Assembly (NCBI GenBank): GCA_003138515.1
Contig: PLGG01000074.1
Coordinates: 1 to 64,000 of the forward strand
Reading direction: 5' to 3'
From: Acidobacteriaceae bacterium
GTDB lineage: Bacteria > Acidobacteriota > Terriglobia > Terriglobales > Acidobacteriaceae
Length of the DNA: 64,000 nt
Numbering within the stretch: position 1 is the first letter of the stretch; every line of letters begins with the position of its first letter. Made by a program: the position numbers and the translations under genes. Positions 19,088 through 27,380 of the stretch are shown piece by piece. Under the pieces are notes generated by a model, which saw only the letters and a list, made by a program, of their open reading frames with translations, ran no database searches and had not been told where the DNA came from.

Positions 19088-20311
19088 CTAATCCGCTTTC
19101 GCCTTGGGAGTTTCCTCTTTGGGCTTGGGAGCTTCTCCGTTGGTCGTGGGAGTCTCCTGTTTGGACTTGGTCGTGCTCTTTTTGGTGCTTGATGATGAGC
19201 AGGATGATGAAGTCGAGGAGCTGGAAGCAGCGGGCCTGCTCAAGTTTGTGTCGGAAGGCTGAACTGTGATGTGCATTGAGGCGTAAGTAATCCCGGGAAC
19301 CGAATTCTCCGCGCGCTCCGGTAGCGGCAGATTTGGATCGGCGTCTTTGGCGACAAGGTAGCCCTGGATCAAGTCGAGATTCGGCAGAGCTTTGGCCAGC
19401 TCGTCGACATGCCTCTGCGGAACCATTAGATAGTCGCCCGATTTGAGGCCGATATAGGCGGGATCACGATCGGGATCGTCCAGCGCCTGTTGCGTGGCTA
19501 CGGCGTGAGTGAGGTTGCCGGCCATGATGAATCGTGTGCGGTCTTCCCAGTAGCTGAGCGCCTCAGTAAACGTGCTGAGAGCGGGCACGCTGATGGCCGG
19601 AAGACTGACGATGGGAGCCGCGATTTTCGCGCCCTGAATCATAATGTTGAGGGCCTTAACGAACATCGATTGGGCTGCGGCTCTGGAGATGTTCACAGCC
19701 AGCTTGCCGGTTCCCTCCGTGAGCAGGATCTTGCTGGTGCCTTGCATGGCCTGGGGCGAGCGAAAGCCGAGCGCGTCGAGAGAGACCTTGCCCGCATTGT
19801 TGGGCGAAACCGACGCGATGGCCGACCAGGCAAGAGGCGTGAGGATATTGACGAAGGGGTGAACCTGCGTGGTGTCGACTCGCAGTTGCGAAACTTTCAG
19901 ATTGCTTTCGCCGGCTCCGGGACGAAACTGGGCGAGGGCAATGCTGACACCGACGTCACCGTCGTGATCGAGCAACTCTTCCTTCCGAATATCTGAGGCG
20001 TAGCGAAGGCGCTTGTTGTCGGTGTCATAGTGCAGGTATTGGGTTTGGGCCGCAGGATCGGGAAGCTGGTCTGTGGGACCGCGTGAAGCAGCTTTGCTGC
20101 CGTAGTTCCCGCTGTAGGGGTTGACCGAGTCGTAGAACCCGGTCCAGAAACTGTAGGAATCGTGAGGCAAGTCTTCCGCCGGGACTGGACGAGGAGGAGG
20201 AGGAGGAGGAGGAGGCGTGGAAGCCTGTGCGGCGGCGAGCTGGGGAAGCAGCGCCGTGATCATGCCGAGCGCGGAAGCGTCGGCGAGGAAAAGGCGTCGA
20301 GAAACTGGCAT
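19088..20311 (-). CDS. Exported protein with Tat-like signal, Pro tract and Ser/Lys-rich tail
   Basis: 407-residue protein of unknown function. ATG 20311 has an excellent GGAGGGTG ribosome site. The N-terminus SRRLFLADASAL (residues 4-15) followed by a hydrophobic stretch fits a twin-arginine signal. An eight-proline tract follows cleavage. The central part has no recognised domain (SYSFWTGFYDSVNPYSGNYG, VGVSIALAQFRPGAGE, ALSYWEDRTRFIMAGN, GLKSGDYLMVPQRHVDEL). The tail is low complexity: a Ser run then Lys/Thr/Glu/Pro repeats (PKPKEETPKAK). It lies between the two caspase-like genes in the same direction, so a linked role with them is inferred. Confidence 0.75.
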   Translation of the reverse strand: MPVSRRLFLADASALGMITALLPQLAAAQASTPPPPPPPPRPVPAEDLPHDSYSFWTGFYDSVNPYSGNYGSKAASRGPTDQLPDPAAQTQYLHYDTDNKRLRYASDIRKEELLDHDGDVGVSIALAQFRPGAGESNLKVSQLRVDTTQVHPFVNILTPLAWSAIASVSPNNAGKVSLDALGFRSPQAMQGTSKILLTEGTGKLAVNISRAAAQSMFVKALNIMIQGAKIAAPIVSLPAISVPALSTFTEALSYWEDRTRFIMAGNLTHAVATQQALDDPDRDPAYIGLKSGDYLMVPQRHVDELAKALPNLDLIQGYLVAKDADPNLPLPERAENSVPGITYASMHITVQPSDTNLSRPAASSSSTSSSCSSSSTKKSTTKSKQETPTTNGEAPKPKEETPKAKAD

Positions 20312-20432
20312 CGGTTCACCCTCCATATGCCTTGCCGGAGTGATTCAATGAGCTGCCGGCTGCTCAATTGGTGTATGGGTCCGATTCATGAAACCGGTCG
20401 ATGATACAAGAAGCCTGATTGATGCATGAAGC

Positions 20433-22841
20433 CTAATTGGTCGTGCTTTGAGGGGCACTGTGAACAGTCATGAGCCCAATGCTCCAATTGGTGGGGACCT
20501 CGCCGGAAAATCCGCGGGTTCCTCCGCTGGTTTGACTCAAGAGTTTTTCCAGGGGCGACGCGACTCCGCGCGTGCCGCGCGAGGCGACGCCTTCAAAGTT
20601 CAGTACGTATGGGTCGGCGAGCGGCTGCTCGGTGCTCAGCATGATGAGCGTATCCACGCCATAAGGCGGACCGATGCGCAGGACCGGCGCGCCGGGAAGA
20701 ACGAACTGGCGGCCATTTTCAGAATCGTTAGGAAACTGATTCTCAGAGTAGTCGCGCGGGTAAAGAACGGTGCCCTGACCGTAGCAATCGATGTCGAGGA
20801 CATAGACCCAGCGATGATCGATGATGCGGTCGTTGGAGGCGAGGGCCATTTTGAGCTGATCGCCCTGGTGCGTGGTCTGATTTGCCGGAAGCGGCGAGGT
20901 GGCGTTGGAGGGAAGCAGGGTCAGCGAATAATATTCGTCGCTGGACGCGTCCGCAGGGCTGTTAGCCAGTTCGAGCCAGCCGTGGACCTTGGCGAGCAGG
21001 GACGAGTAGTGGTTCAGTTTGTCGCCGGCGGCATCGATGGCGGAAGCGCTGCCGACGGGCACCCAGTCAGTGCGCACCGGGTACTGCGAGGAAGCCGAAC
21101 AGCCGGGGCTGTGCGGGGGCGCATTGGGCGAGGGCGGTCCAGCCGCAAGTTCGCTCTTGTGATACCAGGCGTAAGCCGGACCATTGGCGGTGAGGACGCC
21201 GGTGAGCGCGTAGTTCGCGACAGACATATTGCCGGCGACTTGAACGGCGCTGTCGGCGCCGGCCGCCTTGACCTTTGCGGCCAGCTCCTGCGAGGGCGGA
21301 AGATTGACCCACAACTTAGCGCCGGCGGGAAGGTTCTTCTTGACTGCATCGGCGGTCAGCGGCGCACCGAGGTTGGTGGAAGTGGGCGAACCGGCCTGCT
21401 GCAGCGTCCAATTCGTGCCGTCCCAACTGAGGACGTGGGTCCACGGCTGCTCGGCAGGATCGGAGACCAAAGCAGCGCCAGATGATTGAAGCTGCGCGGC
21501 GGCTGCGTCGATCTGGTCCTCGGAGAGATTGGATGGCCAAAGCCAGACGAGCAAAGGAGGATTATCGGCGGGGATCCATTTGCTTAACTCGAAAAGGTCT
21601 CCGGGAGAAACTTTCGCTCCCGCCGGACTGACGATTTCGGCAGAGGAGCGTGCGAGGCCGTCGAGGCTGGTGATGCGAAGGAGAACTTTTGGGCCAGTGC
21701 TGTTGGCGATAGCGGCGGTGAATTCGCTGCCGACACCGAGGCCGGAGGCGCGGCCGATGTCGAGTGAGACAGAGCCGTCATCGTTTGTGCCGAGCGCAGC
21801 AGCGCGCACTTTGTCAGACTTGGCGGCGGCGCCACCGAAGAGCGGTTGTTCGCGCCGCGCGGCCGTAGCATCGAGGTCAGGCTCCTGATCGGGCACGTTG
21901 CTGCCCTCGAGGACGGCCTTTACACGCTCGTAAACGACGGAAGCAGGCGTGTCGGCAGGCAATGCCTGCAGAGCTTGAAGTAGCGCGGCAGTAAAAGCGC
22001 CGTGCGGCTCAGTACCCGCCGGCATTTCCTTGGCGGTCTGATCCTGTTGCGCCGCGGAAAAGACCAGCGCGGAATTGTCGGTGCGTTGGGTTGGCGCAGG
22101 GCGCGGTTGGCCGTTGGGCAGCGCGTCTGGAACTTCATTGATGTCGCGGGGATCAAAGGCCAGAGCGCGTTCGCGGTAAACCGGGCCGATGCCGCGGCTG
22201 ATACCGCCGGAGTGACAACTGTCGAAGATGACGGTGAGATGGACGCCCTTGTCGAGAGCGGCATTGAAGATGCGCGTCATCTCGCGGTCGCGGACGTCGT
22301 AGCCGCCCTTGTAGGCGTCAGAGGGAACCATTGTGCTGTCGGCGTGGACATACTGACCGCCGACCAGCACGGTGAGCTTGTTGCCCTTGCTGTTGACTCG
22401 AAGCGAGCCATGGCTGGCGTCGTAAAAGACAACGGTGTCGCCCTTTTGCGGGACGTCCACTAGATATTTCTGCATGGCGGCAAGAATGCCATCGTGCGTG
22501 GTCTGATCGGCTGGAAGGAGGACCACACCCGGACTCGAATGGGGCGGCGCCGGGTTGGTGAGCAGAACAACGTTGGTGGCCGGGAAGCCGAACTTCGGAC
22601 TGGTGAGGAGGTCGGCCATGGCTTGCGCGTCGTTGACGGACCCGTCGAGATTCTCGAAGGTCCCCAACTCGCAGCGGCCATAGATGCAGCCGGCCGGATG
22701 ATCCGGCGTGGTTCCCGCGGGTTGATATGTATTGATGCCGATGAGGAGGGCTCGTTCGGTTTGGGCAACAGCGGACGACCCAGCGAGCGAGCCAGCGAAC
22801 ACGAAGGCCAAGGCGGAAAATCCGGCGACGTACGCTCTCAT
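20433..22841 (-). CDS. Large secreted caspase family (C14) peptidase
   Basis: 802-residue caspase-like protein. ATG 22841 (MRAYVAGF) follows GGGAG; signal peptide ends near SSAVAQT. The C14 domain runs from ALLIGINTYQ (31-40) to ~260, with catalytic His144 (VFYDASHGSLR) and Cys209 (VIFDSCHSGG) both present. After ~400 comes a beta-rich region (DLFELSKWIPADNPPLLVWL; WVYVLDIDCYGQGTVLYPR; VDTLIMLSTEQPL) similar to the DUF4384-like modules that often follow bacterial caspase domains, so a two-part protease-sensor design is likely. It is first in the minus-strand series 22841-16253, behind a ~1.2-kb gene-poor stretch that presumably carries its promoter. Confidence 0.87.
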   Translation of the reverse strand: MRAYVAGFSALAFVFAGSLAGSSAVAQTERALLIGINTYQPAGTTPDHPAGCIYGRCELGTFENLDGSVNDAQAMADLLTSPKFGFPATNVVLLTNPAPPHSSPGVVLLPADQTTHDGILAAMQKYLVDVPQKGDTVVFYDASHGSLRVNSKGNKLTVLVGGQYVHADSTMVPSDAYKGGYDVRDREMTRIFNAALDKGVHLTVIFDSCHSGGISRGIGPVYRERALAFDPRDINEVPDALPNGQPRPAPTQRTDNSALVFSAAQQDQTAKEMPAGTEPHGAFTAALLQALQALPADTPASVVYERVKAVLEGSNVPDQEPDLDATAARREQPLFGGAAAKSDKVRAAALGTNDDGSVSLDIGRASGLGVGSEFTAAIANSTGPKVLLRITSLDGLARSSAEIVSPAGAKVSPGDLFELSKWIPADNPPLLVWLWPSNLSEDQIDAAAAQLQSSGAALVSDPAEQPWTHVLSWDGTNWTLQQAGSPTSTNLGAPLTADAVKKNLPAGAKLWVNLPPSQELAAKVKAAGADSAVQVAGNMSVANYALTGVLTANGPAYAWYHKSELAAGPPSPNAPPHSPGCSASSQYPVRTDWVPVGSASAIDAAGDKLNHYSSLLAKVHGWLELANSPADASSDEYYSLTLLPSNATSPLPANQTTHQGDQLKMALASNDRIIDHRWVYVLDIDCYGQGTVLYPRDYSENQFPNDSENGRQFVLPGAPVLRIGPPYGVDTLIMLSTEQPLADPYVLNFEGVASRGTRGVASPLEKLLSQTSGGTRGFSGEVPTNWSIGLMTVHSAPQSTTN

Positions 22842-24104
22842 GCGAACTCCCATTGCAAACTGCAAGCCGGGGCGTTCCCCCATTTTCGCGGCAGCATCCG
22901 CGGACCCCAAAAACCAAGCGTGGCAACCTCATGAGGAGGGACCACACGCCTCGCGGTCATCAAGCCACGCGACATCAAGAATCGCTCCGGTTCACGCCGG
23001 ATGAAACACTGACCTTTTCAGGAAGTTGCTCAACCGGCGCCGCAAGAAAAGGTATGCGCCGAAGCTTATTCCCCTGCGTTTATCGACGTAAACCGAGGCG
23101 CAAGGGTTTCAATGAAAATTGGTGTTCCTTGGGGGGGCGAATCTAATCAAGTCCTCGCCGCGAAACCACTCGCTGTCGAGAACAGCAAGAGTATAGCTCT
23201 CCGACGCAACAAAGCAATCAAAAATGTTCCGGCGCGGGGATGGCGGGATTCCTCGTCAAGGGAGCGCAGAAGAGGGCACGGGGAGATGAACCGAATTTAC
23301 GTCCTGCCTCCGCCCAGGAAGGGCAGGGGTGACCATCTCCGTGCAGGAAGATCGGCGCGTAGGCGCAGCAACGCATCGTTCCCCAGGCCAGCCGATCTGT
23401 CAATGAACTGTTGCGGGAAGATCCTTCGGTGAGGTCTTTCGACGGTCTGCTGCAAGCGCTCGCACTCCGACGAAAAGCTCGCGATGGAACTTATCCGGTG
23501 CGGCTTGATCGGCCAACCGGAGCGGTTCCAGCACGCCACCATGGCTGGCAAATAGTGCGGACATCAATCAGCATGGTCCTGTACTGCGGATGCCGGCAGC
23601 CCTCATCGATGGTGCAAAGATCGGGGTGCAAAGATCGGGCAGGGAACAGGCGCGAGACGTAATTCAAATGTCATACAGCGTCTCGCGTCCGATTTCCTTC
23701 ATGGATTGTCTGCGTAGACTAAAACATGTGGAATGAAAATGATATAAGATGCTGTGAATTCACGATTGTCAATCATTTGTCTCACAATCTTTCTTGCGTT
23801 GCTCGCCGTTTCTGCGTGATACTTTTAGGATATTCTGGACTCCGGCTCAATGCGAATGGAGCGTTGTGGCCCTTTTGTCAAGGGTGGGGTGACGTGTGTC
23901 CCACAGTTGGAAAAGCATATCTGTTTAGCTTAGAGATTTCACCGATCATCTGGGACTTACAGGGGCGGAGCCTACCCTAAATCAAAGCAAGCCGACGATT
24001 CAAGAAGGGCCCAAGTATTCTCATTCCTTCCCTTACCATTCAAGAATTCTGGTGAGTAAACGGTGTAGTTCTACATCTCGAAGCCAGGCTCAGGGGGTTC
24101 AATT
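22842..24104. other. Gene-poor intergenic stretch (~1.26 kb)
   Basis: No frame here resembles a known protein. Frames of 60-106 codons exist on both strands, but none has both a good start and conserved-looking sequence; an 84-codon plus frame at 23726-23980 is the least unlikely. Seen: a 14-bp tandem duplication GTGCAAAGATCGGG (23612-23625, 23626-23639), a 10-bp palindrome GTGAATTCAC (23754-23763), and GATTGT/ACAATC arms (23764-23769, 23784-23789). Composition becomes AT-richer after ~23700, marking the change into the polysaccharide locus. Confidence 0.5.
23612..23639. repeat. 14-bp tandem duplication
   Basis: GTGCAAAGATCGGG is present twice head to tail without spacer. It lies in non-coding sequence ~470 bp before the ribbon-helix-helix-like gene. 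No function is assigned. Confidence 0.85.
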
Positions 24105-24377
24105 ATGGCAGGTCTGAGGCTGCGGTCACGCACGATAAGCGTTCGTCTTTCCGAAGAGGAGTACTTGACTCTCAGGCGCGTCTGCTCCTTGACCGGAGCA
24201 CGCAGCGTATCGCACCTCACGCGCGAAGCTATGCGCTCCATTCTGGGAGATGCGAATCGAGAGGTTCCATTGGGACGTCATCTCGAAGAATTTCGCGCTG
24301 ACATGAAGAATTTAGAGAAGAAGGTAGAGCGATTAGAGGCGAAAATCACAACGTTCAAGGCCAAAGGCGCAGAGTGA
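24105..24377 (+). CDS. Small ribbon-helix-helix-like protein with coiled coil
   Basis: 90-residue protein. ATG 24105 is preceded by CAGGGGG at suitable distance. Residues ~9-47 (TISVRLSEEEYLTLRRVC, then SVSHLTREAMRSIL) fit a CopG/Arc-type ribbon-helix-helix: one beta strand with alternating residues, then two helices. Residues ~57-85 (HLEEFRADMKNLEKKVERLEAKI) form a heptad coiled coil. It would be a dimeric or higher-order DNA-binding protein. It stands at the left border of the polysaccharide locus, 88 bp before the export gene in the same direction, so local regulation of that locus is the simplest hypothesis. No family name is claimed. Confidence 0.7.
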   Translation: MAGLRLRSRTISVRLSEEEYLTLRRVCSLTGARSVSHLTREAMRSILGDANREVPLGRHLEEFRADMKNLEKKVERLEAKITTFKAKGAE

Positions 24378-24465
24378 GCGAGAGTGAGTCATTGAACACG
24401 AATAAGGTTGCAAGCTTTGCACCATCAACATGAAACGACAAACCCACGCGTCAAAAGGTTAAGAA

Positions 24466-27195
24466 ATGCCCAGCGTATTGCTTTACATTCGAAGAATGTC
24501 TGAATCCAGGCCGCGTTGGACCCACATCCGCAGCTTCATGTTTGGATTTGGATTGGCCGTATTGTTTTGTGGCGTCATCACTGTCCAGCTTGGTCGCGCC
24601 CAGGGAACGGACCAGAGCAGTAACGGCGAGGGCGCCAACCAGGGATCGGGATCTGCCCCGAACAGTGACGCCCAGGCACCATGTCCTGCACGGAGTGGCG
24701 CCGAGGGAACGGACCAGAGCAGTAGCGCCGAGAGCCCCGCTCAGACATCGGCCCCGGGCAGTGACACTCAAGCACCATGTCCACCAGGTAGCAGCAGCGA
24801 GGGAACAGCACCGGGCAGTGAAGCGCAGGCACCGGGCCAGAGCGTTGGCACGACACCATCGTCTCCCCAAAGTAACAATACCCAAACACCAACCGAGAAT
24901 AGTCGTAAACAAGCAACAGGTGTGAATGCGACGCCTAAGGGAACGGGTACCGAGAGCCATCAAAGTGAACCCCAAGATATACAGCAGCCCAATCCATATA
25001 CGAATATGCCCTCGCTGCACGATCTCTACACCCAAGTCCCCGCCACCGGAGGCAAGCTGCAGCGCTTTGGCAGCAACGCTTTTATTGTTGGCACAGGGAA
25101 CGCGAACGAGTTGCCGATGGATCTCCCGGCTGGCCCCGATTATGTTCTTGGACCGGGAGATAGCCTGATCGTGAATATGTGGGGCGGCCTCTCAAACCGG
25201 CTGACCAGAATGATCGACCGCCAAGGCCAGATTGAACTGCCTGAAGCGGGCACAATCATGATCAGCGGAATGACGATCGCGGAGGCGCAGAGCGCCATCC
25301 AGCGGGTCCTTAGCGCGCAGTTTCAGAGTGAGCACGTCGAAATCTCTCTTGGCCGGCTTCGAACGGTGCGAGTCTATGTCGTGGGAGACGTGCAGCGGCC
25401 CGGCGCTTATGATGTCAGCTCTTTGTCAACACCGCTGAGCGCCCTTTACGCCGCCGGCGGCCCAACTAGCCGCGGCTCGCTGCGCGTCCTGCGACAATAT
25501 CGTGGCATTCAGCTGGTCCGTGAGATCGACCTTTACGATTTTCTTTTGAAGGGCGTCCGCTCGGACGTCGATCGTCTTTTGCCTGGAGATACTCTCCTGG
25601 TACCAACGGTCGGTCCGGAGGTTTCAGTAGAAGGAATGGTGCATCGCCCCGCGATATACGAACTGAACGGTGAAAAAACACTGAATGAGGTTCTCGAACT
25701 GGCGGGGGGTGTGCTGCGTACTGCGAGCTTGAAACAAATCAATGTCGCGCGAATTGTGGCCAACCAAAGCCGCACCATGTTAAGTCTGCAACTCCCCGAC
25801 AACCCGGCCGAGGCGGCGCAGAAGCTGGCCGACTTCCCGGTAGAGGGTGGCGACGATGTTGTAATTTCGCAGATTTTGCCCTACAACCAAGGCGCAGTTT
25901 ATCTCGAAGGACATGTCTATCGTCCCGGCGCGTATCCCTACAAGGATGGGATGACGATTAGTGACCTTTTGCGTTCGTACCAGGACGTGCTACCCGAACC
26001 GGCTGACCATGCGGAACTTGTTCGCCTTCTGCCGCCCGACTACCGGCCCGAGACCACCAGCTTTAATCTCCACGACGCGCTGATCGGAAATGATTCGTTT
26101 CCTCTCGAACCTTTCGATCTGATTCGTATCTATGGCAGGTACGAGATCGATTCACCCACCGTTTCCATCGAAGGGGAGGTCCTTCGTCCCGGCGCCTATC
26201 CGATGTCTCAGGGTATGACCGTGGCCGGACTGGTAAGCATGGCCGGAGGATTCAAACGTAGCGCCTATCGGGATGAAGCCGACCTTTCCAGCTATGTGGT
26301 ACAAAATGGCCAAAAGGTGCTAGTGAGCCATAGCACCGTCGCAGTGGAGAAGGCGCTCGATGGCGACAAAGAGGCCGATATGGCCCTTAAGCCGGGGGAT
26401 GCCGTTAGCATTCGGCAATTGGCCGGCTGGCAAGATATCGGTTCGTCGGTGACGATAACCGGCGAGGTCGAGCATGCCGGCAGCTACGCGATTGAACCGG
26501 GAGAGCGCCTTAGCTCCGTGCTGAGGCGAGCGGGAGGGTTTAGAGAAGATGCGTATCCGCCCGCCGCGGTTCTGGAGCGGGAGCAAGTCCGTATGCTGGC
26601 CGAGCAGGCGCGTCAGCAAATGATTCAACAAATCGAGAACACCCCCCCCGAGGTCAAACCAGGAATGATCGGCGCGCAAGCAGCGGCAGATGTGAAGCAA
26701 TCTCTCGAGTCGCAACGGCAGGAGATTCTCGCGAGCCTTCGAAGCCATCCCGCCAGTGGCCGACTGATCATCAACATATCTTCTGACGTCAGCAGGTGGG
26801 AGAATACCCCCGCGGACATTGAACTGCGCGCAGGTGACACCTTGCTCATACCCAAGCGGCCAAACTTCGTCCTAGTGAGCGGCCAAGTTTATAACCCAGC
26901 CGCGATTAGCTATGTGCCGGCGCGAAATCTCGCCTGGTACCTGCGCAGGGCGGGCGGCGCGACACCTGTCGGCGACAAGAAGGACATCTACGTGCTCCAC
27001 GCCGATGGGTCAGTTATGCCGCACGACAACAGCTGGCTGAGCGATAAGTTTATGAACGCTCGCTTGCGGCCCGGCGACACTATCTTCGTGCCCCAGAGGA
27101 TTGTCGGCGGTTCTACGGTCTGGCAGAACGTAGCGGCAGTGGCGCAGGCCATGTCGGCGGCTGCCTTGCCGATCGCTATCGCCGCAACCTACTGA
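24466..27195 (+). CDS. Polysaccharide export protein with multiple SLBB domains (Wza-like)
   Basis: 909-residue periplasmic/outer-membrane export component. An N-terminal hydrophobic segment (MFGFGLAVLFCGVITVQL) without lipobox precedes ~130 residues of low complexity (Ser/Gly/Thr/Gln/Pro). The polysaccharide-export domain begins at YVLGPGDSLIVNMWGG. At least five SLBB-type units follow: VYVVGDVQRPGAYDV, VYLEGHVYRPGAYPY, VSIEGEVLRPGAYPM, VTITGEVEHAGSYAI and VLVSGQVYNPAAISY. E. coli Wza has about 380 residues, so this is a greatly extended form. AAAAGG upstream supports ATG 24466; ATG 24496 is possible. First structural gene of the locus, followed by the Wzz-like gene, as in Wzy-type pathways. 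Confidence 0.9.
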   Translation: MPSVLLYIRRMSESRPRWTHIRSFMFGFGLAVLFCGVITVQLGRAQGTDQSSNGEGANQGSGSAPNSDAQAPCPARSGAEGTDQSSSAESPAQTSAPGSDTQAPCPPGSSSEGTAPGSEAQAPGQSVGTTPSSPQSNNTQTPTENSRKQATGVNATPKGTGTESHQSEPQDIQQPNPYTNMPSLHDLYTQVPATGGKLQRFGSNAFIVGTGNANELPMDLPAGPDYVLGPGDSLIVNMWGGLSNRLTRMIDRQGQIELPEAGTIMISGMTIAEAQSAIQRVLSAQFQSEHVEISLGRLRTVRVYVVGDVQRPGAYDVSSLSTPLSALYAAGGPTSRGSLRVLRQYRGIQLVREIDLYDFLLKGVRSDVDRLLPGDTLLVPTVGPEVSVEGMVHRPAIYELNGEKTLNEVLELAGGVLRTASLKQINVARIVANQSRTMLSLQLPDNPAEAAQKLADFPVEGGDDVVISQILPYNQGAVYLEGHVYRPGAYPYKDGMTISDLLRSYQDVLPEPADHAELVRLLPPDYRPETTSFNLHDALIGNDSFPLEPFDLIRIYGRYEIDSPTVSIEGEVLRPGAYPMSQGMTVAGLVSMAGGFKRSAYRDEADLSSYVVQNGQKVLVSHSTVAVEKALDGDKEADMALKPGDAVSIRQLAGWQDIGSSVTITGEVEHAGSYAIEPGERLSSVLRRAGGFREDAYPPAAVLEREQVRMLAEQARQQMIQQIENTPPEVKPGMIGAQAAADVKQSLESQRQEILASLRSHPASGRLIINISSDVSRWENTPADIELRAGDTLLIPKRPNFVLVSGQVYNPAAISYVPARNLAWYLRRAGGATPVGDKKDIYVLHADGSVMPHDNSWLSDKFMNARLRPGDTIFVPQRIVGGSTVWQNVAAVAQAMSAAALPIAIAATY
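24602..24828 (+). repeat. Imperfect ~100-bp repeats in export gene
   Basis: Units starting AGGGAACGGACCAGAGCAGT begin at 24602 and 24704; a diverged third starts at 24800 (AGGGAACAGCACCGGGCAGT). Each encodes an EGT-rich Ser/Gly segment with SDxQAPCP. The periods of 102 and 96 bp keep the frame, so copy-number change would lengthen or shorten the linker without breaking the protein. Confidence 0.75.
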
Positions 27196-27380
27196 CAAAA
27201 TAAAGGACCGCCTTGAGGTAGTTTCAAGAATCCGGATAAATGCGCGGCATTTACCCATAAGACCGAAAGCTGGCGCGAAAGCGGCAAGACGCCCCTTCGT
27301 CAGCCTTTCAATGTGAACGTCGACTCAGTTTGCAGGCAGCGAATCCGGTATCGCAACGTTTCCCAGAGAGTGAGTTTCAA

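Noticed and set aside
22732-23980. Small open frames in the gap before the EPS locus
   Set aside because: They overlap on both strands and lack conserved-looking sequence and, mostly, ribosome sites.
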